DNA of 10,088 bases, taken from positions 1 through 10,088 of the forward strand of contig CAZICY010000051.1 in NCBI GenBank assembly GCA_964537955.1. The letters run 5' to 3'. Of the stretch, positions 1-8,600 are shown one piece after another (positions within the stretch are counted from its first letter, which is position 1; each line of letters opens with the position of its first letter). Both the position numbers and the translations under genes were made by a program. The notes under the pieces were generated by a model, which saw only the letters and a list, made by a program, of their open reading frames with translations, was not told where the DNA came from and ran no database searches. This stretch comes from Mxb001 sp964537955. GTDB lineage: Bacteria > Actinomycetota > Actinomycetes > S36-B12.

Positions 1-384
1 TACGGATACATCGACGCGAACATCACGCGTGCCAACGCACTGCCCGGCGAGTACGCCCTGCCCGGTGGTGGCACCCTCCGCCTGCTGCGCGCCTCCCGCC
101 TCGACATCACCCACGACACCGACACCTTCACGATCATCGGGGCGGCCTGGGATGCGACGGATCCTTCTGTTCAGGTGCACACCCTGCTCAAGCCGATCGA
201 ACGCCACCTGCAAGATCGCGGGATGCCTGCCATGCAGGCGAGGCATCAGGCGCGGGTGCTGGCTCGACGCGTCAGCCGGTCCGATGTCGTGCGCCTACGT
301 CAGACTCAGGTCGCCCTGTGGGGTGTCCCCGGGTGCGACCTCGTCCACCGGGCGATCGAGGTTCACCTGACTCGCGTGACCTGA
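1..384 (+). CDS. C-terminal part of an unrecognised protein (5' end outside window)
   Basis: Frame 1 is open from base 1 to a TGA at 382-384 and encodes the last 127 residues of a protein whose start lies upstream of the window. Codon use is strongly GC-biased at third positions, as in the neighbouring genes, which supports real coding. The fragment begins YGYIDANITRANALPGEY, passes through an apparently beta-rich stretch (TFTIIGAAWDA, about residues 43-53), and ends in a basic, helical-looking tail (ARVLARRVSRSDVVRLRQ) followed by GCDLVHRAIEVHLT. I see no signal peptide, membrane segment or catalytic motif and cannot assign a family. It is convergent with the giant minus-strand gene, with only 23 bp between stop codons and no clear hairpin terminator there. 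Two shorter ATG-initiated readings, starting at 29 (another frame) and 175 (internal, same frame), are not preferred because the frame stays open to the window edge. Confidence 0.7.
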   Translation, partial: YGYIDANITRANALPGEYALPGGGTLRLLRASRLDITHDTDTFTIIGAAWDATDPSVQVHTLLKPIERHLQDRGMPAMQARHQARVLARRVSRSDVVRLRQTQVALWGVPGCDLVHRAIEVHLTRVT

Positions 385-407
385 CCGACCCTTTCCCAGC
401 AGGCCGC

Positions 408-3400
408 CTACTTCTTCGGGTCTCGCTTCGGCTTCTTGGGGTCAGGAATGGTGCCGAACATCATGTTGCCCATGAGCATGTGCGGCTGCCCCTGTTGCAG
501 TCTCATGCGCAGGAGATCATTCTGAGCCCTGCGCTCCGTCTCCAGGCGGGCCCACTCCTGCCGCCCGAACGCGGACTGTCGCACGTACGCGGGCTGACGG
601 TCGTTCCTCATCGTCCTGTATGCCTGCGCAACAACATCAGCTCGCGCCTGCTTCGCCTGTCGGTAATCGTCCTTCTTCTGCTTCCTGTCCCGCGCGAAGA
701 TTCCAGGCTTCCTGGGCTCGGCATCCCAGCCCTCAGCAGGCGCCTGAAGCACTCGGTCTTCCGCAATCGGCGCATTGTTGAACTCGGCGAACTGGTTACG
801 CCCATCCACCGGCCCCTTGAATGCACCCATGCGTCCCCCCGCTCCGTAGAGACCGGCCGTCTGCACCACCTGATCGGTGTCCATGCGGCGCCAGGCACCG
901 CCGAATTCCTGATTCGCGTCGACGTCGAGATTCGGGACCTGCGGATACACCGGCCTTCCATCCACGGTGATCTCACCCCCGTGGGCCAATGCATCAGCGG
1001 TCGGAGACCCCGAACCGTCCATGACTCGCTTGGTACCGAAGTCGATGCCCGCCGCCGCCTCACGCTGCCTGTCGAGGAACCTGGCCTGCAGCTGCTTTCG
1101 TTGAGCCGGCATCGTTCCGTAGGCCTTGAACAACTTCCTGCGGCTCTCCTTCTCACCGTGCTCCTCCACGTCCCTCGGCAAGTAGTCCGCGGGCTGGTCG
1201 TACATGTCATCCCCCAGCCGCATGGCCTCGTCACGATTCTTGAACATGTCGAAGTCGTCGCCCGGCATCTCAAAGTCGGGAAGCCGGAACTGATCATCAC
1301 CACCGGTATCGAGGCGTCGATCCGGCATCTCCGCGGAGGGGAGGTCGAGGCCCTCGTGCGACGTCGAGACGTCGATCATCCGCTCACCCATCAGGTCACG
1401 GCGCGCGGCCATGCGCCGATCAGCCGCACGGATGGGATCTACTGATCGACGGTTGTTCAACTTCCGCTGCATCGCGTCGACCTTCCTCCACGCTGCAGTC
1501 GCGGCGTCGGACGTCTCGGCCCCCTGCGCCTGCTGGACCGCCTCGCGCAGTTCCGGGAGGCGCTGCGCTGCACGCTGCGGGTTCGCAGAATTCGCCATCA
1601 CCGCGATCTCCCGGGGATCCATCAAGCGTTCGTCCCGTCGAACGCCACCCGCGCTGGTGTCGAGGAGCTCGGGTTGCCCCGAAGCCGGCAGCGCCTGGAC
1701 TCCAGGGTTCCGCAACATCGCGGGAGCGCCCTTCTCCTCCTCCTCCATCATCGCCCACTGTCCATCCACGCCTCGTTGCATGAATGCACGCCCCTGCACC
1801 GGCGCCCGTTGGGGCTGCTGAGCCTCGGGCTCTCCGACCTTCTCCTCCTCAATGAGTCCGGGCCCGTCAACCTGGTTGACGTCCTCATCCGTCATCACGA
1901 GGCCCATGAGCGTCGAGCGTCGGGGGTTGCTAGGTCTGCGCACCACCGTCTCCCGCAGCTCCGACACCTCGCTCTCCGAGGAATCCTCCAGATGCGCGAA
2001 TGGATCCACCGCGCCGGGACCCTGCCCAGCGCCGGCCTTTCGGTACTCAGACATGTCGAGGTAGTAGAGCTCGTCCCCATCAAGCCCGTCGGGGTAGTCA
2101 TTGCGATCGGGCTTGCGCGGTCCCTGCCCCCCGCCCCCCTGGGGACGGGAGCGATCACCGATCGACCCCTCACGATCGAACATGGGGCCGACGTCACGGT
2201 CGTCGCCCCCGACGTTGTCGGACATCAGTCCGCTGGACTGCTGATCGTCCGCAAGCTGCTTCTCGTCCTCAGGCTGCTGGTGACCCTGATCTCCTTCGGA
2301 GATGTCACTGTCCTGCGACTCGCCGCCAGGACCTCCGCCGCCAGGACCGCCACCGCCAGGACCTCCGCCGCCTGGACCACCACCGCCCGGGCCGCTTCCC
2401 GCAGCCCCAGCCAAGCGCGCATCCCTGACCTTCGCCCGCAACAGCTGGTAGGCCAGATCGATGTCACCTGCCCTTCGCGCCACCTTCTCGTTCGGGTTGG
2501 CGCCTACGCCCGCACTGAGGAGGCGACGCATGTCGGCAGCGCTCACACCCTGGGCCGCGGCCTGCTGGGCGCCTTCCTGCTGCATGCGTGCGACAGCGGG
2601 AGCCTTGAGCTCCTGCGCCTTCTGCCTGCGCTCGGCCTCGAGCTCTTCCTCGGTCTTCGGGGCTGGTGCCGGCGCCTTCTTGGTGAAGAGGCTCTTGATC
2701 CAAGAGCCCCCCTTCTTCATGCCCTTCCACGCCTGCTTGCCCAGCCAGCCGATGCCCTTCGCGCCCCACGCGGCGAGCTTGAAGGGTGCCTTGACCGCAC
2801 CCACCAGCCCATGCCCGACACCCTTGAGCAGCTTCCCGGCGAGCCCGACCGTGTTGTCGTAGGCGAACCGACCCCACGTTCGCTTGCGCCGGCCGAGCAC
2901 ATCCGCACTCCCCTGCTTCTCCGGCAGGTAGCCGCGCTCCAGCACGTCATCCATGCGTGCGGAGACCTTCTCAGGAGCCTGACCAGCCTGGCTGTCATCG
3001 CTCCCCTGCGACGAGTCCTCCTCGCTGATCGACGACAGGCCGTCACTCTGCGAGTCGTCCTGAGCCTCGTCGATCAGTTGCCGGAAGGACGTGTCGACGA
3101 AGCCGCTCGCGTCGCCCTTGGGCTGGATGCCCTCGTCGTCCTGACTGACGTCAAGCAGCTTCTTTGCCGCTAGAGGATCGGGCTGGAACCCGCGGTCGTT
3201 CTCGTCGTCGTAGCGCGCCCACTCCTCGATCTCCGACCCCGTGCCGGAATGCCGAGATGGGTCGACGCCGCCCTTGCCATCACCCAGCCCCGCAAGTGCG
3301 CGCTGCTGGTTGGCGACACCGGGCGTGATGGCCCGGAGCCTCGCGTTCGTCGTGACGTTGTCCCCAGCCAACTGGGCGGCCTTCAGCTCGCTCACTTGAC

Positions 3401-5456
3401 GGTCGTTCTCCTCCAGGGCTGCCTTCTCGTCCAGATCCTGGCGGAGGTCATCGAAGGACTCGGAGGTCTCGGTGGAATCCTGTGGCCCTCCCTGGGCATC
3501 CGGGTCCGGCACGTCGACGTTCGCTTCGGGAGCAACGTCCGGGCGGGAGTGGCCGTAGAAGGCGTTCCAGGTGTCCTTGTTGTCCTGGGCCTTGCCCAGC
3601 CCCTCGGGATCGACCTGATTTCGAATCATGTCCGCACCCGTTTGGACACCACGCCCGAGCTCCTCCTTCGCGTGGAGCACCGCCTTCTTGCCCGCCTCGC
3701 CGATGCTGATCAGCGGCGCCGCCAGCGGTCCAGCGGATGCCATGAGGCCTCCCTGAACGGCCTTGACTCCCTGACCGACTCCGGTGTTCACGGCGAAGTC
3801 CGCGATCTTGGCTCCGTAGGCAGCGCCGTACCGACCGTCCCGCACCATGCGATCGGTGTTGAGAGTCCCCTCGAGCAAGCGACCTGTACCGGCCATGAAG
3901 TCGACCGGCTTCAGCTTCTTCTGCATCGCGCGACCTTCTTCGGTCTCCTCGCGATAGCCGTCACCACCTCGTGCAGCGAACTCCGCGGGCGTCAAACTGC
4001 GCATGCCGACGGCGTCGGGCTCGACGTAATCCTGGTCTCCATACGAGTCGGCGAGCGCCCGTTTGGCCTCCGGGTTGTTGAGAGTGTTCACACGGTCGAT
4101 GTCTCGACGCTTCGGGTCGTTGCGGAAAATCTCATCGCCCTGCACGCGGTCACCGGGGTCGGACTCTCCGTCCCCGGGATTGGCTCCGGGACTCAGATCC
4201 GCTGCCTGGGTGAGATTCCACGCCTCCTTGCCGATGAGCATGCCCTTCTTGGGCACGAATGCAGGCTTGCTCTTCGTCCCGTTGAAGAGACCAAGCGGCT
4301 TCTGCGGGACGAACCCCTTGTCGTTGAGGTAGGCGGTCTTCTCCATCGACAGCTCATTGAGCGGACGAACACCCTTCTTCTGGTTCGCCTTCGCAAGTCG
4401 CTGCGCACTGAGGGCAGCGGCCGCACCCCGCTGCCACATGCTGTTGACGGCCTGCTTGCGCATTCCCCCGGCTTCGGCCTGCATACTCTGATGGTCCTCG
4501 GCGGCTTCCGCATCCCACGGGTCATAGCCCTCACCGCCGATTCGGTTCTGAAGCAATTTGGCGCCCTCACGCTCGCGACGGCTCTGCTGGAACAGCAGCA
4601 TGCGATCGCGGAGGTCCTCCTTCTCGTGCGTGTTGACGTCCGAGAGGTCCTTGCCCTCATTGCGCTGGTACTGACGGATCTTGAGCAGGCCACTCGCCAG
4701 CTTGACGGCCTGCGCCGTCTTCACCGGGTTGCCCTTGATCCCGAGGGTGTCGATCTCCTTGTGAACATTGGAGATGCCCTCAGCAACGCCCTGAAACGCC
4801 TGCTGCTCGGGCGCCAACGCCTCGAGGAGGTTGTCCATCCCTTCGCGCATACCGGGGATCGCATTCCCCAGCGCATCGGCGAAGTTCGGGAGGTCCGTGC
4901 CCAGCGCGACACCACCGTCCTTCACGTCCTTGAACTTGTCGAGACCATGCACCGCCTGATCGAGGACTTCGGTGGTTCCGTCAATGAACTTGCTGCGCGA
5001 CGGCCCGGCCTTCTTGTTGACAGGCGCAGCCGGGGCCTGCGCCACGTGCCGGGGTGCTTGCGGTACCTGCTGCTGGACCGCTTGCTGCTGTATCAGTGGC
5101 TGCGCCTGCTGCGGTACCTGCTGCTGGGCCGCAGGCCGAACTGGCTGCTGCCGTGCGGGCGGAGGCAGCAGCCCGCCGCCCTCATCCGAGGAGTCGAGGA
5201 TCAGACGTCCTGGCTTCTGCCCAGCAGGAGCGGGAGGGTTTCGGCGCATGGCGCGACGTTCCGCGCGCATCTCACGCGCACGCTCTTCCTCAGGAGCGAC
5301 GACAACCGTCGGATCGATCATGCGAGCAACTTTTCGGCCCCGGGAGTCCTTGTAGTAGCCGAAGATCGCTTCGTCGTCGGCGGGATAGGAGTCGCGGCCG
5401 TCGGACCGGCGATCGGTGAGCTTGTCTTCTTCCAGGTCAAGGCTCATCTGCGACAC
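408..5456 (-). CDS. Giant cysteine-free, low-complexity 1682-aa protein of unknown function
   Basis: This is a single uninterrupted frame with a GTG start at 5456 and a TAG at 408-410. A Shine-Dalgarno match (GGAGGTGAT, 5462-5470) fixes this start; the ATG three codons in is a weaker choice. The protein has no signal peptide, no clear transmembrane helix and no cysteine. Regions in order: a charged N-terminus (1-75); a Gln/Pro/Ala-rich stretch (about 100-145); helical-looking segments (155-420); a Gly/Ala amphipathic stretch (about 550-600); an acidic Ser/Asp/Glu region (about 796-822); a basic Trp/Gly/Lys segment with no acidic residue (868-935); a helical Gln/Ala stretch (936-1018); a GGGGP repeat (1021-1046); an acidic linker (1046-1170); a Gly/Tyr-containing, more ordered-looking block (about 1470-1570); and a charged helical C-terminus ending in KKPKRDPKK. 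I do not recognise the family. The mix of disorder and amphipathic segments recalls large structural or cargo proteins near secretion or contractile injection loci, but that is inference. It is divergent from the FN3 gene. Confidence 0.85.
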   Translation of the reverse strand: MSQMSLDLEEDKLTDRRSDGRDSYPADDEAIFGYYKDSRGRKVARMIDPTVVVAPEEERAREMRAERRAMRRNPPAPAGQKPGRLILDSSDEGGGLLPPPARQQPVRPAAQQQVPQQAQPLIQQQAVQQQVPQAPRHVAQAPAAPVNKKAGPSRSKFIDGTTEVLDQAVHGLDKFKDVKDGGVALGTDLPNFADALGNAIPGMREGMDNLLEALAPEQQAFQGVAEGISNVHKEIDTLGIKGNPVKTAQAVKLASGLLKIRQYQRNEGKDLSDVNTHEKEDLRDRMLLFQQSRREREGAKLLQNRIGGEGYDPWDAEAAEDHQSMQAEAGGMRKQAVNSMWQRGAAAALSAQRLAKANQKKGVRPLNELSMEKTAYLNDKGFVPQKPLGLFNGTKSKPAFVPKKGMLIGKEAWNLTQAADLSPGANPGDGESDPGDRVQGDEIFRNDPKRRDIDRVNTLNNPEAKRALADSYGDQDYVEPDAVGMRSLTPAEFAARGGDGYREETEEGRAMQKKLKPVDFMAGTGRLLEGTLNTDRMVRDGRYGAAYGAKIADFAVNTGVGQGVKAVQGGLMASAGPLAAPLISIGEAGKKAVLHAKEELGRGVQTGADMIRNQVDPEGLGKAQDNKDTWNAFYGHSRPDVAPEANVDVPDPDAQGGPQDSTETSESFDDLRQDLDEKAALEENDRQVSELKAAQLAGDNVTTNARLRAITPGVANQQRALAGLGDGKGGVDPSRHSGTGSEIEEWARYDDENDRGFQPDPLAAKKLLDVSQDDEGIQPKGDASGFVDTSFRQLIDEAQDDSQSDGLSSISEEDSSQGSDDSQAGQAPEKVSARMDDVLERGYLPEKQGSADVLGRRKRTWGRFAYDNTVGLAGKLLKGVGHGLVGAVKAPFKLAAWGAKGIGWLGKQAWKGMKKGGSWIKSLFTKKAPAPAPKTEEELEAERRQKAQELKAPAVARMQQEGAQQAAAQGVSAADMRRLLSAGVGANPNEKVARRAGDIDLAYQLLRAKVRDARLAGAAGSGPGGGGPGGGGPGGGGPGGGGPGGESQDSDISEGDQGHQQPEDEKQLADDQQSSGLMSDNVGGDDRDVGPMFDREGSIGDRSRPQGGGGQGPRKPDRNDYPDGLDGDELYYLDMSEYRKAGAGQGPGAVDPFAHLEDSSESEVSELRETVVRRPSNPRRSTLMGLVMTDEDVNQVDGPGLIEEEKVGEPEAQQPQRAPVQGRAFMQRGVDGQWAMMEEEEKGAPAMLRNPGVQALPASGQPELLDTSAGGVRRDERLMDPREIAVMANSANPQRAAQRLPELREAVQQAQGAETSDAATAAWRKVDAMQRKLNNRRSVDPIRAADRRMAARRDLMGERMIDVSTSHEGLDLPSAEMPDRRLDTGGDDQFRLPDFEMPGDDFDMFKNRDEAMRLGDDMYDQPADYLPRDVEEHGEKESRRKLFKAYGTMPAQRKQLQARFLDRQREAAAGIDFGTKRVMDGSGSPTADALAHGGEITVDGRPVYPQVPNLDVDANQEFGGAWRRMDTDQVVQTAGLYGAGGRMGAFKGPVDGRNQFAEFNNAPIAEDRVLQAPAEGWDAEPRKPGIFARDRKQKKDDYRQAKQARADVVAQAYRTMRNDRQPAYVRQSAFGRQEWARLETERRAQNDLLRMRLQQGQPHMLMGNMMFGTIPDPKKPKRDPKK
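2326..2393 (-). repeat. 15-bp in-frame tandem repeat encoding GGGGP units
   Basis: Four 15-bp units (2326-2340, 2341-2355, 2356-2370, 2371-2385) plus a partial fifth lie inside the giant gene. The first and third are identical (ccaggacctccgccg on the plus strand); the others differ mainly at synonymous positions. On the coding strand they give GGGGP repeats at about residues 1021-1046 of the protein. A 15-base unit keeps the frame, so copy-number change would lengthen or shorten a flexible linker without breaking the gene. Confidence 0.9.
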
Positions 5457-5461
5457 TGGTC

Positions 5462-5470
5462 ATCACCTCC
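5462..5470 (-). promoter_or_regulatory. Strong Shine-Dalgarno for the giant gene
   Basis: The minus strand reads GGAGGTGAT, a long match to the anti-Shine-Dalgarno sequence. It places the GTG at 5456 nine bases after the GGAGG core. This supports the GTG over the in-frame ATG at 5447 and argues that the long minus-strand frame is the real one, not the plus-strand frames that overlap it. Confidence 0.8.
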
Positions 5471-5502
5471 CTCCCGGCGGCAGTACCCGGCCAGGCGCCC
5501 CC

Positions 5503-5543
5503 AGCCTAAGTGGCGCGAGCCCGCTCCTCACCCCCCTGAACGG
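5503..5543 (-). promoter_or_regulatory. Candidate promoter of the giant gene (shared element plus TAGGCT)
   Basis: On the minus strand CCGTTCAGGGGGGT (5543 down to 5530) is followed, 22 bases after its G6 run, by TAGGCT (5508 to 5503), which fits an actinobacterial TAnnnT -10. Transcription starting shortly after this would give a leader of roughly 40 bases carrying the strong Shine-Dalgarno. The 14-base string recurs exactly at 9290-9303 before the AAA+-like gene. Unlike the other two copies, the C5 arm is missing here. No experimental start site is known, so this is a pattern-based call. Confidence 0.45.
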
Positions 5544-5567
5544 ACGTGCTCGTGATGAGACCGCTGA

Positions 5568-5612
5568 CCCCCGGATCGGGGGGTTCGCGCCTACGCCGAC
5601 GCCGCCTACCCT
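5568..5612 (+). promoter_or_regulatory. Candidate promoter of the FN3 gene (C5-N5-G6 plus TACCCT)
   Basis: CCCCC (5568-5572), GGATC and GGGGGG (5578-5583) form an inverted repeat. It is followed after 23 bases by TACCCT (5607-5612), a TAnnnT -10 candidate preceded by CC. The arrangement matches the element before the AAA+-like gene, with a variant loop. A start near 5619 would give a leader of about 50 bases to the chosen GTG at 5672. It lies back to back with the promoter candidate of the divergent giant gene. Confidence 0.4.
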
Positions 5613-5671
5613 GAGGGGGCCGATCCGCCACGGGGCGGGTCGGCGTGGCCGCCAGCACCGGAAGGGGAATC

Positions 5672-8600
5672 GTGTCCTTCGTGCGTAGGCGGTCAAGCCG
5701 AGCGCTGTCTCTCGCCCTTGGCGCCGCACTGGTCGGCGGGATCCTCTCGATGGCCCCGGCCGGCAACGCGGCTCCCGACGACGGAGCCGGCACGCAGCGC
5801 GCGACCGTCACGTTTCCGGCCCGAACGTCGACCCTGACCGATGACGCCCGGGCCGACCTCGCAGCCCTGATGGGGCGCATACCCCCGGACGCCACCGCAA
5901 CGGTGACCGTGTCCGCCGCTGTGCCCAGGGGCCGTACCGCTCCCAAGGTCGAATTGCTCGCGGTGAGGCGCGCCGAGGCCACCGCGCGCGCCCTGCGTCG
6001 CATGCCGGACCCGGACGACCGGATCGGCCGTGTGCGGGTCGCGCCGCCGCGCACCGTGGCACGTCCTGTGCTCGCCAATCGCGTGCGCATCGTCGCCAGG
6101 TGGGGCGAATCGACCCAGCGGCCGTCCGTCCCCACCGACGTCAACGCGTCCGGCGCACTCCGCTCGATCGTCGTGGCGTGGGAGCGTCCAGAGCGACCAG
6201 GAACGGCCGGGGCGCTCACGTACACCGCCTATGCCATTCCCGGGCGGGAGCGACCGGTCGGCTGGACACCCACCACAGGCACCGCATCCTGCTCTGTCGT
6301 CGATGCCCTCGGCTGCACGATAAGGGGCGTCACCCTGGGCAGCCCGTACACCGTCGCCGTCGTCGCCGAGAATGCCGCGGGCGAGTCCGACCTCTCGCCC
6401 TGGCCGTACGGCCCGGTCGTGCCGTACGGAGGCGACTCCTCCGGCTCCTCCTCAGGAGGGGCGTCCTCGCTGGCCCTTCCAGGACCGCCCGGCACGCCCA
6501 GCGCATTGGCCGCTGACCGCGAGGCGGCAGTGAGCTGGACGCAGCCGACCTCTGGTGGTGGGTCGATCACCGGCTACCGCGTGAGCGTCGCCACCAGCAG
6601 CTCCGGCCCCTTCACCGACGCAGCGGGCACCTGCTCGCCCGTCACGACGACCGCGAGCACCGCACTGTCGTGCACCGCGGGCGGCCTCACCAACGGCGTG
6701 GCGCACTACTTCCGCGTGGCCGCCGTGAACGCTGCCGGCACAGGCGAGGCATCAGCTTCGTCCGCCGCCGTCACCCCGCGCGGCGCTCCGGGCCAGCCGG
6801 CCGCACCGAGTGCAACCGCCGGCGACACCGACTCCGTCCTCACCTGGACGGCTCCGTCCGACGGCGGCACCGCGATCACCGGCTACGCCGTGCAGAGATC
6901 ACTCTTCGGCGGCCCGTTCACCTCGCAGCCCGGATGCACCTCTGCCGCCACGAGCACTGCGGTCACCTGCATCGCCACCGGCCTGGTCAACGGCACATCG
7001 GTGCGCTTCCGCATCGCCGCGATCAACGCAGCAGGACAGGGCCCGTGGTCGAACGCAAGCGCAAGCATCACGCCCTACGGAGTCCCCGGCACCCCCGACC
7101 AGCCCGAAGCGATCGCGGGAGTCACCAGCGTGACCGTCACCTGGAGCCCCCCGTCGAGCAACGGGTCGGCCATCACGGGCTACACCGTCTCGCAGAAGGC
7201 GGGGTCGGGCGGCTCCTACACCGACGTCACCGGCGCCTGCGGCGAGAGCGCCGACTACCCCCGCACGACCGCCTGCACCCTCACCGGCCTGACCGCCGGC
7301 ACGGAGTACTTCTACAAGGTGAAGGCCACCAACGCCCGCGGCTCCGGCAGCGACTCCGCCGCATCGATCGGCGTCACGCCGACGTCGAGCAGCAGCGCTC
7401 CCGTCATCACGGTCGTGCGGGAGGGCAACACCCAGCTGACCGTCGAGTACACCGTCACCGCGTCAGGCAGCGAGACGGTGTGGTCGCGCTACTCCAGCAA
7501 CGACGGCGGCGCGTGGTCGTCGTGGGACGACTCCAGCAGCACGTCCGGTTCCGTCACCATCACCGGGCTGACCAACGGCACCACCTACGAGGTGCAGCTC
7601 GGCCTGGGCACAACAGATCCGCCCACCTACCTGGGGGGCACTGCGGCCGGTCGTCCGCGCACGACACCCAGCGCGCCGGCGAGCGTGAACGGCACGGCGC
7701 ACGACGGCTACGTCGCCCTCTCCTGGACGGCACCCGCGAGCGATGGCGGGGCAACGATCCTGGGCTACCTCGTCGACGTGGGCACAAGCGCCACCGGGCC
7801 GTGGACCGCGGCCAACGGCACCTGCGCGCCTAGCCGCACGTCCTCGACGACGAGCACGTCGTGCAACGCGACGGGGCTGACGAACGGCACCGCGTACTAC
7901 TTCCGCGTGGCCGCCACCAATGACGCCGGCACCGGGAGCGCTGTTGTCTCGTCGGCTGTGACCCCCGTCGGTTCGCCCGACACCCCCGCAGCACCAACAG
8001 CCAACGGCGGCCTCTCCAGCATCACCGTCACGTGGGCGGCTCCTGCCACGAACGGCTCTGCGATCACCGGCTACCGCGTGCAGCGCAGTACCAGCGACCT
8101 CGGCCCCTTCGCGAACATCACGAATGGCGCGTGCGTGGCCGCCACCGTCAACGCAAGCACGAGCACGTCGTGCGTCGACAACGACAGCGCGCTGAGCGCC
8201 AGCAGTACCTACTACTACCGCGTTGCCGCCATCTCCGCTGCAGGTGACAGCCTCTACTCCGACCGTTCAGGCGGCGCGACCCTGATTTCGGATCCCACCG
8301 CTCCCGACATCACGTCGATCACGCCAGGTGATCGGATCCTCAGCATCGCGTTCACGAACTCGGGCTCGCCGACCAACGTGTCGTACTCCCTCGACGGCGG
8401 CACGTCATGGTCGACCCGATCACCTGCTTCCGTCATGAGCCCGCTGGTCCTCACCGGGCTCGCGAACGGAACCACCTACGCCGTGCGGATCCGCATGGTC
8501 CTGGGCAGCGGATTCAGCAACGAGTCCGATGTCGTGCCCGGCACGCCACGGACCACACCGTCAGCGCCCGCAGCTCCGACGGGCACGGCGGGCAACGGCT

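Noticed and set aside
2326..2393. Tandem repeat as a CRISPR array
   Set aside because: The units are contiguous 15-mers with no spacers and encode a GGGGP linker in frame.
318..5555. Long plus-strand frames (318-1445, 1674-3173, 3249-5555) running opposite the giant gene, the longest 768 codons
   Set aside because: They are in the codon-aligned antisense frame. Stops there would require TTA, CTA or TCA codons on the coding strand, which are rare in GC-rich genes, so the openness is expected. Their translations are Leu/Arg/His-rich without domain logic, and the minus-strand gene has a strong Shine-Dalgarno and coherent composition.
5506..6225. Minus-strand 239-codon frame across the divergent intergenic region
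   Set aside because: It lies opposite the signal peptide and OmpA-like coding region and runs across both promoter candidates; its composition is that of an antisense shadow.
6670..7833. Plus-strand 387-codon frame inside the FN3 gene
   Set aside because: The translation is dominated by Arg and His, typical of a shifted frame of a GC-rich gene. The overlapping frame has clear signal peptide, FN3 and DUF1566 motifs.
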